DNA from: Croceicoccus naphthovorans | Lineage (GTDB): Bacteria; Pseudomonadota; Alphaproteobacteria; Sphingomonadales; Sphingomonadaceae | Direction of reading: 5' to 3' | Assembly (NCBI RefSeq): GCF_001028705.1 | Contig: NZ_CP011770.1 | Location: forward strand, 1,491,501 to 1,555,500 | Length of the DNA stretch: 64,000 nt | Shown here: positions 25,492 through 33,421 of the stretch, one piece after another | Position numbering within the stretch: position 1 is the stretch's first letter | Layout of the letters: every line of letters starts with the position of its first letter | Notes under the pieces: generated by a model | The model's database searches: none | Seen by the model: only the letters and a program-made list of their open reading frames with translations | Told to the model about the DNA's origin: nothing | Position numbers and translations under genes: made by a program

Positions 25492-26207
25492 TTGATCCCA
25501 AGGTGATTGCGGTTGCCCAGGTCGAGTGGAAAGGTGCTGTACGGATTATCCGCAGTGCCTTTCCACCGATCGACCTGTTCGAAGATATCGCAGACCCCGC
25601 AGATTGGCCGCTGCTGATCTCTGCCGAGCAAAAGACCAATCCCCGCATCATGGCGACGATCGGCAATCTCGATCTCGTGCCAACTGATCGCCGGGTAGGG
25701 GGCAACGGCGCATCCTATCTGATGGCCCCGTTCACGCATGTCAGCACTGACCGGCCCAGTCGCTTCACCGATGGGACCTACGGCGTCCTATACGCGGGCA
25801 ATGCATTTGAAACAGCGCTGTTCGAGACAATCCATCACCATGCCCGCTTCATGGCTCGCACTGTAGAAGCCCCAGGCTGGACATCACAGTTTCGTGAGAT
25901 CATCCTTTCGGTAAGCGCTGATCTTCACGATCTCAGGAGCCTTGCCGCAGGTGATCCCGCGCTTGATCCCGACAACTATGCTGCATCGCAAGCCCTCGCT
26001 GTTGATCTCAAAGGGGGCGGGGCCGAAGGTCTTGTCTATCCGAGCATCCGGCATCCGGGTGGTGAATGTGTCGGCTTGTTCTACCCGGATTGTGCATCCG
26101 ACCCCACTCAGGGACGTCACCTCGACTACCACTGGGACGGAATGGGTGTCGATCTTGTTCGAGACGCTGGTACAGGGGCGGTGTTTCGGCTGGTGGGTTC
26201 TGCTTGA
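25488..26207 (+). CDS. RES domain toxin (NAD+-degrading family)
   Basis: A 239-residue RES-family protein starting at a GTG that overlaps the antitoxin stop. Family landmarks are Arg-Phe, Gly-Val-Leu-Tyr-Ala, a central Glu-Thr-Ala-Leu-Phe-Glu-Thr, and the final Gly-Leu-Val-Tyr-Pro-Ser-Ile-Arg-His with Cys-Val-Gly-Leu-Phe. Characterised members deplete NAD+ and arrest growth; activity here is inferred from homology. Paired with the Xre-type antitoxin it is likely to stabilise the island. Confidence 0.9.
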   Translation: MIDPKVIAVAQVEWKGAVRIIRSAFPPIDLFEDIADPADWPLLISAEQKTNPRIMATIGNLDLVPTDRRVGGNGASYLMAPFTHVSTDRPSRFTDGTYGVLYAGNAFETALFETIHHHARFMARTVEAPGWTSQFREIILSVSADLHDLRSLAAGDPALDPDNYAASQALAVDLKGGGAEGLVYPSIRHPGGECVGLFYPDCASDPTQGRHLDYHWDGMGVDLVRDAGTGAVFRLVGSA

Positions 26208-26246
26208 GCGAAAGATCCACGGCGAGCAGGCCAAAAGGCAATCCAG

Positions 26247-26771
26247 CTATGAAACGACATCCGCCCAACTTAATTTCAACGAAGTGCCCTTCACCTTAGG
26301 CAGGGCTTTGCGGTCGATCAGCTTGCCCTGCACCTCAAAGTCAGAATCAATCTTCACGATCAGGACCTTGCTAAAGTTGCGCTTGAGATTGAGCGTAATT
26401 GTATCGTTGCTCTTGAAAGGCGTAATCGTCTTCACTTCAACGAAGTGATTGCCAATTTTGCCGTCCGACCCTTGTGCGTAATTCCGGTGCAGTTTGAGCC
26501 CGTGAGTGATGGCCCCATAGAGTTCACCGAGATCGCCATACACCTGAAGGTGGCTGCCCGTGAGCTCGTAATAGTTCTGCGCAACAGCGAGCAAGTCTTG
26601 AAATATCGGAACCAGATCGACGTCGAGGTTCGGGAACCGGGCTTCGAACTCCAAACGCGCCAGATGTGTGTTGATCTCAGTCCAGGTAATCCATTCACCA
26701 TCGTCGTAAATGGCGTTGTCTTCGTTCCACATGTCTGTTGGGCCGTGCATCATATTGGCGTGACATGCCAT
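26247..26771 (-). CDS. DUF6998-like protein
   Basis: Up to 174 residues; the true start may be a later Met (MMHGPTDMW or MWNED). The central part, Tyr-Gly-Asp-Leu-Gly-Glu-Leu-Tyr-Gly-Ala then Gly-Ser-Asp-Gly-Lys-Ile-Gly-Asn, followed by Phe-Val-Glu-Val-Lys-Thr-Ile, resembles DUF6998 proteins. The Asp...Glu-x-Lys spacing also recalls the PD-(D/E)xK nuclease fold. Composition is lower in GC than the neighbouring genes. It lies convergent to the RES toxin. Function unknown; a nuclease role is only suggested. Confidence 0.6.
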   Translation of the reverse strand: MACHANMMHGPTDMWNEDNAIYDDGEWITWTEINTHLARLEFEARFPNLDVDLVPIFQDLLAVAQNYYELTGSHLQVYGDLGELYGAITHGLKLHRNYAQGSDGKIGNHFVEVKTITPFKSNDTITLNLKRNFSKVLIVKIDSDFEVQGKLIDRKALPKVKGTSLKLSWADVVS

Positions 26772-26899
26772 CTTACCAGTAAATGACTGGTTTCCCTATT
26801 AACGACTGCGCCCATAGAAGAGGAAAGGAAGCTTGCTTCTGACTGAGCCGAAGGAGCGTCGATGGTCGATGCTTGAGCTCGCAATCAGGAGTAAGTCCC

Positions 26900-28888
26900 A
26901 TGATCAAGTCGATCCCGCTGACCAAGTTGGTCCAGTCCCCTCGCAATGTGCGCCGTCACGGTGACCCCGCCGCAGATTCCGAACTGAAGGCGAGCATTGC
27001 AGCCCACGGGTTGTTGCAGAACCTCATCGTTCGGCCTGCGGCTCGCGGCAAATTCGAGGTTGAAGCCGGAGAGCGACGCCGGTGCGCCTTGCTGGCGCTT
27101 GCCGAAGAGAAAGTCCTGCCGAAGGGCTACGAGGTTACCTGCCTCGTGCTTGAGGACGATGCGGAAATCGCAGTCGAAACGAGCCTGGCCGAAAACTTCC
27201 ATCGCCTCGCGATGAATCCAGCCGACGAAGCGCAGGCGTTCGCTGCCCTTATTGATGCTGGTGCCTCGACGGAAGATGTCGCGCGCCGCTTCGGACTGAC
27301 GGTCCGCTTCGTCGAAGGCCGGCTGCGTCTCGCGACCCTTGCACCCGTCGTCTTCGATGCTCTGGCATCCGGTGAAATCACTCTCGATCTCGCCAAAGCC
27401 TTCGGCGCGACCTCCGATCAAGAAATTCAGGCTCGCGTCTATGAACAGTCGTCCTCGGGCTATTATGCGCCCAGCGCCGACAGCATCCGGCGCATGGTGC
27501 TCTCCGGCACGGTTCGCGGCAGCGATGCTCGGGCCCGTCTTGTCGGTCGCGACGCATATACCGCTGCAGGTGGCCGGATCGAACGCGAACTCTTCGACGA
27601 CGATGACAGCGAGTCCTGGGTTGATGTCGCGCTTCTCGAAACGCTCGCCGCAGAGGAGATGGAAAAGCGCGCCAAGGCGCTCGCAGCAGAGCAGGGGCTT
27701 GCCTGGGTCAAGCCGACGCTTGACGCCTATGCCAGTCACGATCTCGTCGAAGGCCTCATTCGACTTCCAGCCGAGCCGGCTCCTTTGACTGACGCCGAAC
27801 TGGCCCGCCTTGACGAGCTCGATGCCTCGTACGACGAGCATGCGGCCATTCTTGAGGACGAAGACAGCGCCGAAGAAGCAATTGCTGCGGCCGAGGCGAC
27901 GATCGAAGCGATCGAGCGCGAATGCCAGGACATTCGGGCAAAGCCCCCGGAGCTGGCACCCGAACTGAAGGCCGATGCCGGAATGATCCTCGTTCTCTCG
28001 CGCGACGGCACACCGGTTCTCCAGCCGGTGTTCTACGGCGAGCGCGACATCGAAGTCGTTGGTGACGAAGATGTCGTCGAAGTCGTTGCGAGTGTCGGCA
28101 TTGATGGCCAACGCCGTGCAGCGCTTTCCAAGCGTCTGGTCGACGAACTTGCGATGCAACGTCGTGACGTGCTCGCGCTCCACGTGGCATCGGATCCCGG
28201 CCTTTCGCTCGACATCATGGTCTTCACCCTCGCGGATGCCGACACACACGACTGGCGGTCACGCGCGGCAACGACCCTACGCGGCGGCGTCCCCGCGGGT
28301 CCGATTGTCGGGTTCGAAGCGAAGGATGCGCCAGCAAGCGCATCCCTTGCGGACCTGCGCTCGGGTCTCGATGAGAGTTGGCGATCTGGCGAAGACGTTT
28401 CGTCGCGCTTCAAGATGTTTCGGACACTCGCTGATGAAAGTCGCGCAGCATGGCTCGGCTTCGTCGTCGCTCGCACACTCGAGGCGAGCCTCAACATGGC
28501 AGGCGAACGTCAGATCACGTTCCAGGATCATCTGGGCAGCACGATCGGCATCGACATGGCGCAATGGTGGCGTCCGACCGCGGCAAACTACTTCGACCGC
28601 GTCTCGAAGCAGGTCATCCTTGATGCGCTCACCGATGTTGGCGGTCTGGAACTGTCCTCACGCTTTGCATCGGTGAAAAAGGGCGATCTCGCGATGAGCG
28701 CCGAGCGCGTCTTCGCGGGGACCTACATCACCGAGGTCGAAGTTCGGGAAAGGGCCCTCGCCTGGGTGCCCGAAGTCATGCGCTTTGCCGACCAGCCGGG
28801 AATTCCTGCCGATAACGAAGCGCAAAGTCCCGACGCGGATTTCGTCGCCAACGACGACAATCAGCCCCCGAGCGAGCTGGCCGCCTGA
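26900..28888 (+). CDS. ParB-like (ParB/RepB/Spo0J) nuclease-domain protein of the island
   Basis: A 662-residue protein. Residues 1-90 hold the ParB N-terminal domain: Ser-Pro-Arg-Asn-Val-Arg-Arg (13-19), Gly-Leu-Leu-Gln-Asn-Leu-Ile-Val (37-44) and the Gly-Glu-Arg-Arg-Arg box at 57-61. A helix-turn-helix region follows (Asn-Pro-Ala-Asp-Glu-Ala-Gln-Ala-Phe onward). The long acidic C-terminal half (about residues 230-662) is not typical of chromosomal ParB. CTPase/DNA-clamp activity is known for the family; here a partition or regulatory role on the island is inferred. ATG at 26900 is chosen for its upstream CAGGAG. Confidence 0.88.
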   Translation: MIKSIPLTKLVQSPRNVRRHGDPAADSELKASIAAHGLLQNLIVRPAARGKFEVEAGERRRCALLALAEEKVLPKGYEVTCLVLEDDAEIAVETSLAENFHRLAMNPADEAQAFAALIDAGASTEDVARRFGLTVRFVEGRLRLATLAPVVFDALASGEITLDLAKAFGATSDQEIQARVYEQSSSGYYAPSADSIRRMVLSGTVRGSDARARLVGRDAYTAAGGRIERELFDDDDSESWVDVALLETLAAEEMEKRAKALAAEQGLAWVKPTLDAYASHDLVEGLIRLPAEPAPLTDAELARLDELDASYDEHAAILEDEDSAEEAIAAAEATIEAIERECQDIRAKPPELAPELKADAGMILVLSRDGTPVLQPVFYGERDIEVVGDEDVVEVVASVGIDGQRRAALSKRLVDELAMQRRDVLALHVASDPGLSLDIMVFTLADADTHDWRSRAATTLRGGVPAGPIVGFEAKDAPASASLADLRSGLDESWRSGEDVSSRFKMFRTLADESRAAWLGFVVARTLEASLNMAGERQITFQDHLGSTIGIDMAQWWRPTAANYFDRVSKQVILDALTDVGGLELSSRFASVKKGDLAMSAERVFAGTYITEVEVRERALAWVPEVMRFADQPGIPADNEAQSPDADFVANDDNQPPSELAA

Positions 28889-29043
28889 CCTCCTCCTGAC
28901 AGGAACGGCTGCTCGCCACCGTGAAGCGGTCCTCCGGCACATGCCGGGGGGCCGCTTCCTTCATGGAAAGAGAGCGGAGGGGGCTCCGGGATCTCCGGCA
29001 CTGACCGACGGAACTGTCGTCAGGCCATTTCAGGAGATCCAAC
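28889..29043 (+). promoter_or_regulatory. Hairpin leader between the parB-like and ardC-like genes
   Basis: This 155-bp gap holds a two-part hairpin at 28923-28958 (outer GAAGCGG / CCGCTTC, inner CCGGC / GCCGG). A second inverted repeat follows near 29001-29023, and the gap ends with TTCAGGAG before the ATG. No T-tract follows the first hairpin, so a leader structure is more likely than a terminator. Confidence 0.45.
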
Positions 29044-29985
29044 ATGGCCTATCGCAAGGGACAAAGCGGCGGAGTGTCGCCTGCTACCCGTATCACCCAG
29101 GAAATCATCGCCCGCCTCGAGTCCGGCACGAAGCCCTGGATCAAGCCATGGCGCGGTGTGCCAGTCTCGCGCCCATTGCGGGCGTGCGGCATCCCTTATC
29201 GCGGCATGAATGTATTCTGGCTCTGGATGGTTGCCGACATGTGCGGTTACGCCTCGCCGTTCTGGATGACCTACAATCAGGCCAAAGAACTGGGCGCACA
29301 GGTGCGCAAGGGTGAAAAATCCACCATCGCCATCTTCTACAAGAGCTACACCAAGGAAGTAGAAGCACCCGAAACCGGCGAAAAAACCGACGAAAGTCGT
29401 CGTGTGCTGAAGGCCTATCCGGTTTTCAATGCTGATCAGGTCGAAGGTCTGCCCGAGCGTTTCCATCCCGCTGCGACGCTTGAGGTGGTGGAACCCGAGG
29501 GCCGTCAGGCTGAACTCGACTCATTCTTTGCCCGTATTCCGGCCGTGCTGCGGCATCAGGGCGACGAAGCCTATTATGAGCCAGTGGCTGACCGGGTGAC
29601 AATGCCGCCCTTGCATCTCTTCTCAAGCTTCGACCACTATTACGCGACGCTCGCGCACGAGCTATCGCATTGGACCGGTCATGCCAGCCGCCTCGACCGT
29701 AATCTCAAGAATCGATTTGGTTCTGCAGCTTACGCTGCCGAGGAACTCATTGCCGAACTTTCGAGCGCCATGCTCGGCGCTGAACTCGGTCTGCCAGTCA
29801 CACACTTGGATAGCCATGCGAGCTATATCGAGCATTGGCTCAAGCTCCTGAAGCAGGATGACCGTGCCATTCTCACCGCTGCCGCAAAGGCGGAGGAAGC
29901 ATCAAGGCTTCTGCTCAGACTCGGGGGACGGACCTCTGCCGATGATATTGACGAAGCGTCTGCCGACGCTGCGCTGGCCGCTTGA
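29044..29985 (+). CDS. ArdC-like antirestriction protein / zincin-like metallopeptidase
   Basis: A 313-residue protein with the ArdC N-terminal ssDNA-binding domain (residues 1-130; Arg-Gly-Met-Asn-Val-Phe-Trp-Leu and Val-Arg-Lys-Gly-Glu-Lys-Ser are typical). The zincin-like domain follows, with His205-Glu-Leu-Ser-His209-Trp-Thr-Gly-His213 and a distal Glu in Ala-Glu-Glu-Leu-Ile-Ala-Glu-Leu. ArdC proteins carried by mobile elements protect entering DNA from host restriction. All key residues are present and length is normal. Confidence 0.9.
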   Translation: MAYRKGQSGGVSPATRITQEIIARLESGTKPWIKPWRGVPVSRPLRACGIPYRGMNVFWLWMVADMCGYASPFWMTYNQAKELGAQVRKGEKSTIAIFYKSYTKEVEAPETGEKTDESRRVLKAYPVFNADQVEGLPERFHPAATLEVVEPEGRQAELDSFFARIPAVLRHQGDEAYYEPVADRVTMPPLHLFSSFDHYYATLAHELSHWTGHASRLDRNLKNRFGSAAYAAEELIAELSSAMLGAELGLPVTHLDSHASYIEHWLKLLKQDDRAILTAAAKAEEASRLLLRLGGRTSADDIDEASADAALAA

Positions 29986-29996
29986 AGGAGGGCATC

Positions 29997-30419
29997 ATGG
30001 GCCGATCGGTCAGCTATCCCAGCGGGGCCATTGTCGCCTTCACCGTGCTCGAAGTCGAAAACGACGACGACTGGGACTTCGAATATGAATGGCTCCGCGA
30101 GGATCTGCGCGAGCGCGCAGGGCAGGCATTCCCTTCCCTGATCGCGCACGACGGTTGGCGAGGCCGCGAAGACCGTATCCTCATGCGCAATGCCTATGCG
30201 GATTTCGGCGTGTCGGTTTACGCCGGCCTGATTGCGGTGTGGATCGTCGAGCGCGACGATGGCGCCTATTGGGATGCCGATTGGCGCACGGCCAGATCGC
30301 CCAGAGCACAACGCTGGCTGTCCCAGATCGCCTCGCGCTTTGAAGCGTTGTTCGGCGACTACGTCTGCCTCGGTCACATGTCGAACGGTGAGGGCGTCTA
30401 CGCAAAACGGGTGGCCTGA
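29997..30419 (+). CDS. Conserved-looking hypothetical protein of the island
   Basis: A 140-residue acidic protein with several Trp residues (Asp-Asp-Asp-Trp-Asp-Phe-Glu-Tyr-Glu-Trp-Leu near residues 22-32). No family recognised. The ATG at 29997 has a strong AAGGAGG 6 bp upstream; a TTG at 29982 is an alternative start. It follows ardC by 11 bp, so both are probably cotranscribed. Confidence 0.6.
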   Translation: MGRSVSYPSGAIVAFTVLEVENDDDWDFEYEWLREDLRERAGQAFPSLIAHDGWRGREDRILMRNAYADFGVSVYAGLIAVWIVERDDGAYWDADWRTARSPRAQRWLSQIASRFEALFGDYVCLGHMSNGEGVYAKRVA

Positions 30420-30719
30420 ATGCGCCCTCACTCGTGAGTGAACACATGTACCAGTCCTGACTGACGAAGCCTGCATGTGCACTCATGGTCTGAAGCCATG
30501 CGAGAGAGGCCCTGGGCCAGCCGCCAGTCTTCCGCAACCCGGCTTGCGCAGGCCCGAGTTGGCCCGGCCCTGTGGGCCGTTGGCCTGCCCGCGCCAGCCT
30601 GCCCAAGCGGGTTTCCCCTGTCGGGTGCGGAGACTGCCTCAAGCTGGCCCCGACGGGCTCTCGCTGGCGCAGCCATGAGCGGGTGCGTCAGCCTCACGCC
30701 AGTCAGGAGGACAATCCCC
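30420..30719 (+). other. 300-bp noncoding region with nested hairpin before the DUF2493 gene
   Basis: No convincing gene. It contains a 12-bp palindrome CACTCGTGAGTG near 30428-30439. A nested hairpin lies at 30548-30588, with outer GCAGGCC / GGCCTGC around inner CGGCCC-TGT-GGGCCG. A strong GTCAGGAGG site ends it. A frame in phase with the downstream gene is open across it, but has skewed composition and lacks a ribosome binding site. Confidence 0.5.
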
Positions 30720-31673
30720 ATGCACTCATCATTTTCAGACCAACTTGCCGGCCTCGATCTTTCCGGTTTTTCGATTGGTCCTGCCCCGGTTTCCACCAAT
30801 GATTTTCCGGTCCACGATGCGGTCGTCCAGACGCTCGAAGCTGTCTGGTCCGATCTATTTGCGATGGTCTCTGGGACTGCGCTGGAGGCCGATGCCGAGG
30901 ATCTCGGCTGGGCGTTCGTCAACATCTTCCACCGTTCCGCGACGCGGAAATCGACCGCAGTCGACCGCGCAACCGACGAAGTCCGAGCGCTTCTGGCCAC
31001 TGCCGATGGATCCGAAATTCACACCCATGAACTCGAGACCCAGGTTGAGCGTGCGCAGTGTGCCGAAGGGGCCATGATCGCTCTCGAAGAGATGCGCGAG
31101 GTGGCGGCTGCCCTCTATCTCAACGAATTCGGCTCCTCGTGGAAGCCCGTGTCGAGTTCGCGCTTCAATCACAGCGCCATGCTGACTTCCGCGCTTGTGG
31201 AGGGCCGCGAGTTCGTCCGAGCCCGGTCTGAAGCCAAGCGCCGCGCCGCCATGCCAGAAGGTACGCCGGTGATCTTTGCCGGTGGCCGCACACGCCATCC
31301 AAACGAGCAGGACGCGCTCACCTTTGCCAACAATGTCTGGGCTACTCTGGACAAAGTCCACGACCGGGTTCCTGACATGGTGCTTGTCCATGGCGGTGAT
31401 ACCAAGGGCGTAGATCGCCTGGCATCCTCGTGGGCGGAACGACGCAACGTCCCGCAAATCAGCTTCTCCCTCGACATGCGCCTGGGCGCGCGCGCAGGCT
31501 TCAAGCGCAACGAGCGTATGCTCTCGCTCGACCCCCGTTATGTCGTCGCCTTTCCCGGAAACGGGGTCCTGGAGCGCCTCGTCATCGAAGCCAAATCCCG
31601 TCGGATTACCGTCGTTGATCGCCGCGGTCCGCTTGGAACTTCTCCCAAGCGCGCGGCTCAGGATACCGACTGA
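30720..31673 (+). CDS. DUF2493 (SLOG-superfamily) domain protein
   Basis: A 317-residue protein. The C-terminal third is a DUF2493 Rossmann-like domain of the SLOG superfamily: Thr-Pro-Val-Ile-Phe-Ala-Gly-Gly-Arg near residue 180, then Val-Leu-Val-His-Gly-Gly-Asp-Thr-Lys-Gly-Val-Asp and later Ala-Phe-Pro-Gly-Asn-Gly. SLOG domains bind nucleotides or nucleotide-derived ligands. The N-terminal ~170 residues are helical and typical of the plasmid/ICE version. ATG at 30720 has CAGGAGG 8 bp upstream. Function unproven. Confidence 0.85.
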   Translation: MHSSFSDQLAGLDLSGFSIGPAPVSTNDFPVHDAVVQTLEAVWSDLFAMVSGTALEADAEDLGWAFVNIFHRSATRKSTAVDRATDEVRALLATADGSEIHTHELETQVERAQCAEGAMIALEEMREVAAALYLNEFGSSWKPVSSSRFNHSAMLTSALVEGREFVRARSEAKRRAAMPEGTPVIFAGGRTRHPNEQDALTFANNVWATLDKVHDRVPDMVLVHGGDTKGVDRLASSWAERRNVPQISFSLDMRLGARAGFKRNERMLSLDPRYVVAFPGNGVLERLVIEAKSRRITVVDRRGPLGTSPKRAAQDTD

Positions 31674-31686
31674 TGCGTCCGGCATC

Positions 31687-31711
31687 GCGCCAGCGCCATC
31701 GGCGCTGGCGC
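31687..31711 (+). other. Strong hairpin between DUF2493 and DUF6878 genes
   Basis: A perfect 11-bp stem, GCGCCAGCGCC / GGCGCTGGCGC, with a 3-nt loop, 13 bp after the DUF2493 stop. There is no T-tract. A second inverted repeat (GGGCAAG / CTTGCCC) follows at about 31746-31769, and GCAGGAG precedes the next ATG. Confidence 0.6.
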
Positions 31712-31790
31712 AGGCCGTCAGAGGAAAGAGATCGCCTGTTATCGTGGGCAAGACGATCGGTCCTTGCCCTCACATTGCAGGAGAAATCTG

Positions 31791-32492
31791 ATGACTGATT
31801 TTCAGGCGATCATGGCGGATTTTGCTGTCCGCCAGGCCGAGCGCGCGGCGCAGGCACAAAGTGAAATCCAACGGCTCAAGGCAGCTATCATTGCCCCGCT
31901 GCGCAATGCCGAAATTGCCCGCGTAGAAATCCGTTTCGATGGGTGCGGCGACAGCGGTGCGGTCGAAGAATGCGTCTTCTCTGACGTCGGCGGGGCGAGT
32001 GTTCCGTGTCCCGAAGTGACGATCGACTGTGCTGGAGAAGGCGACGACCAGAGCCTCAATTCCGCCCTCGTCGAATTACCTGCGGATCTCAGGCTTTCGC
32101 GCCTGGGTCGCGGTCCCACCCGTTGGTACGTACGGAGCATCTGGGAAGAATATACCGGCTGGTTCCGGCAGGATCTGACGTCCGAACTCTACGCCAGCCC
32201 AGGAGTTTCCATTGGCCCGATCCTGGCCAAGATGCTCGGCGGGCCCGACGCGCTTGCCGCCAAGGCCGAGGAGCTGCGCGCCCAGGGCGCGCTCGAACAG
32301 GCGCTGCACATGATCGAGCTGGCCATCGCTGCTGCTGGCGAGAGCCCGGCCGTGCGACAGATCGAAGCGCGAATCCTGGTCGACCTCATCAATGCCACGG
32401 GCGGGGAAGGCTTCGACGAGATCGGCTGGCTCGAAAGCAAGTTGCTCGATGCCCGCGAAGTGATCGAGCGAACGGTTGGTAATCTGAACTAA
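31791..32492 (+). CDS. Chimeric ORF: DUF6878 N-terminus fused to alkylsulfatase-type metallohydrolase C-terminus
   Basis: 233 residues. Residues ~1-85 resemble DUF6878 proteins of mobile islands (Phe-Asp-Gly-Cys-Gly-Asp-Ser-Gly near 49-56). From about residue 95 on the sequence changes to a pattern typical of the C-terminal dimerisation region of alkylsulfatase-like metallo-beta-lactamase hydrolases: Trp-Tyr-Val-Arg-Ser-Ile-Trp-Glu-Glu-Tyr-Thr-Gly-Trp-Phe, then Leu-Gly-Gly-Pro-Asp-Ala-Leu and Ala-Leu-His-Met-Ile. The second half of DUF6878 and the metal-binding half of the hydrolase are both absent. It probably marks the island/chromosome junction at about 32,030-32,080. Function is doubtful. 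Confidence 0.6.
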   Translation: MTDFQAIMADFAVRQAERAAQAQSEIQRLKAAIIAPLRNAEIARVEIRFDGCGDSGAVEECVFSDVGGASVPCPEVTIDCAGEGDDQSLNSALVELPADLRLSRLGRGPTRWYVRSIWEEYTGWFRQDLTSELYASPGVSIGPILAKMLGGPDALAAKAEELRAQGALEQALHMIELAIAAAGESPAVRQIEARILVDLINATGGEGFDEIGWLESKLLDAREVIERTVGNLN

Positions 32493-32525
32493 AGATACAA
32501 GCCGGAAGTCGGGGCTAGGGCCGGC

Positions 32526-33221
32526 TTATGGGCAAGGCTGCGATCCCTGCCGTGTCGCTTTCTCGATCTCGAGCAACCGGCGATAGATGAAATCGATCTT
32601 GTCGTCGGTTTCCGTGCTGGCCGCGTTCAGCGCCAGAACGGGCATGACGAACGTCCGCACAACGCGGCAAGCTTCGTCGTTCGTCGCGAAATGTCTGCGG
32701 CTGAGTTCGAATATCTGCACGAGTAACCAGCGGTGCAGTTCCTCGAACGGTGCGGGGCATCGGCATATTCCGTCGGCTTTGGCCTGCCGTAAGAGTGGGG
32801 CCAGGGTCTGATCGGATGCATCCTTCATCGCCGAGGCAAGCAGGTCGAGAGACGGATCCGACAGGCCGCGTTCCAGTTCGCGTTGAAGCCAAGCGTGGCG
32901 ATGCGCTGCCAGAATGGCGAAGACGATCAGCTGCTCGATCCGCTCGACGAATGGTGCGGGGCTGATGGCAAGCTTTCGGCATTCTTCGATATCCGCCGAC
33001 AGCCGTTGCCGCAGAAATGCAGCCATGATGGAATCGCGGCCGCCGTGCCTGCGGTACAACGTGGTCCGCGCAATGCCGGAATGGCGAACGATATCGTCGA
33101 GGGTGACGTTGTCGAGCCCGCGTTCTTCGACGGCTTGCTGGATCGATGCGATGAAGGCGACTTCCTCGGCGTCAAAATTCGATGTCGGGGCCGATTGTCC
33201 GGCGGCAAGCGATGCATTCAT
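32526..33221 (-). CDS. TetR family transcriptional regulator
   Basis: A 231-residue TetR-type repressor. The N-terminal helix-turn-helix spans about residues 38-65 (Val-Thr-Leu-Asp-Asp-Ile-Val...Thr-Thr-Leu-Tyr-Arg-Arg-His). The C-terminal part is all-helical for ligand binding. It is divergent from the epoxide hydrolase gene across a 200-bp region with a 19-bp palindrome, so it probably controls that operon in response to a hydrophobic ligand. Confidence 0.9.
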   Translation of the reverse strand: MNASLAAGQSAPTSNFDAEEVAFIASIQQAVEERGLDNVTLDDIVRHSGIARTTLYRRHGGRDSIMAAFLRQRLSADIEECRKLAISPAPFVERIEQLIVFAILAAHRHAWLQRELERGLSDPSLDLLASAMKDASDQTLAPLLRQAKADGICRCPAPFEELHRWLLVQIFELSRRHFATNDEACRVVRTFVMPVLALNAASTETDDKIDFIYRRLLEIEKATRQGSQPCP

Positions 33222-33311
33222 GTCATTTCACCTCCGTTCGACCGTGCCACAGGCTGCTCGACAAGCAAAATTATGGTTGCCTTTATTGCCAATGGAATGC
33301 AAAATAAAAAC

Positions 33312-33330
33312 CGTTCCATATTCTGGAACG
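33312..33330. promoter_or_regulatory. Candidate TetR operator between the regulator and the epoxide hydrolase gene
   Basis: CGTTCCA-TATTC-TGGAACG is a perfect 7-bp inverted repeat with a 5-bp spacer in the divergent intergenic region (33222-33421), 92 bp before the hydrolase ATG. Spacing and symmetry suit a TetR dimer site. Confidence 0.6.
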
Positions 33331-33421
33331 TAGATGGATTGCCGCTTCAGACTATATTGGTGCCTGGGGCAATCAAAATGTCGCTTGGTTCGATCGACGG
33401 GTTGGAGAGATTGCATTTGCC

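Noticed and set aside
26885..28249. A 454-codon open frame antisense to the ParB-like gene
   Set aside because: The sense frame has clear ParB motifs, ribosome binding site and codon use; the antisense product shows no family features.
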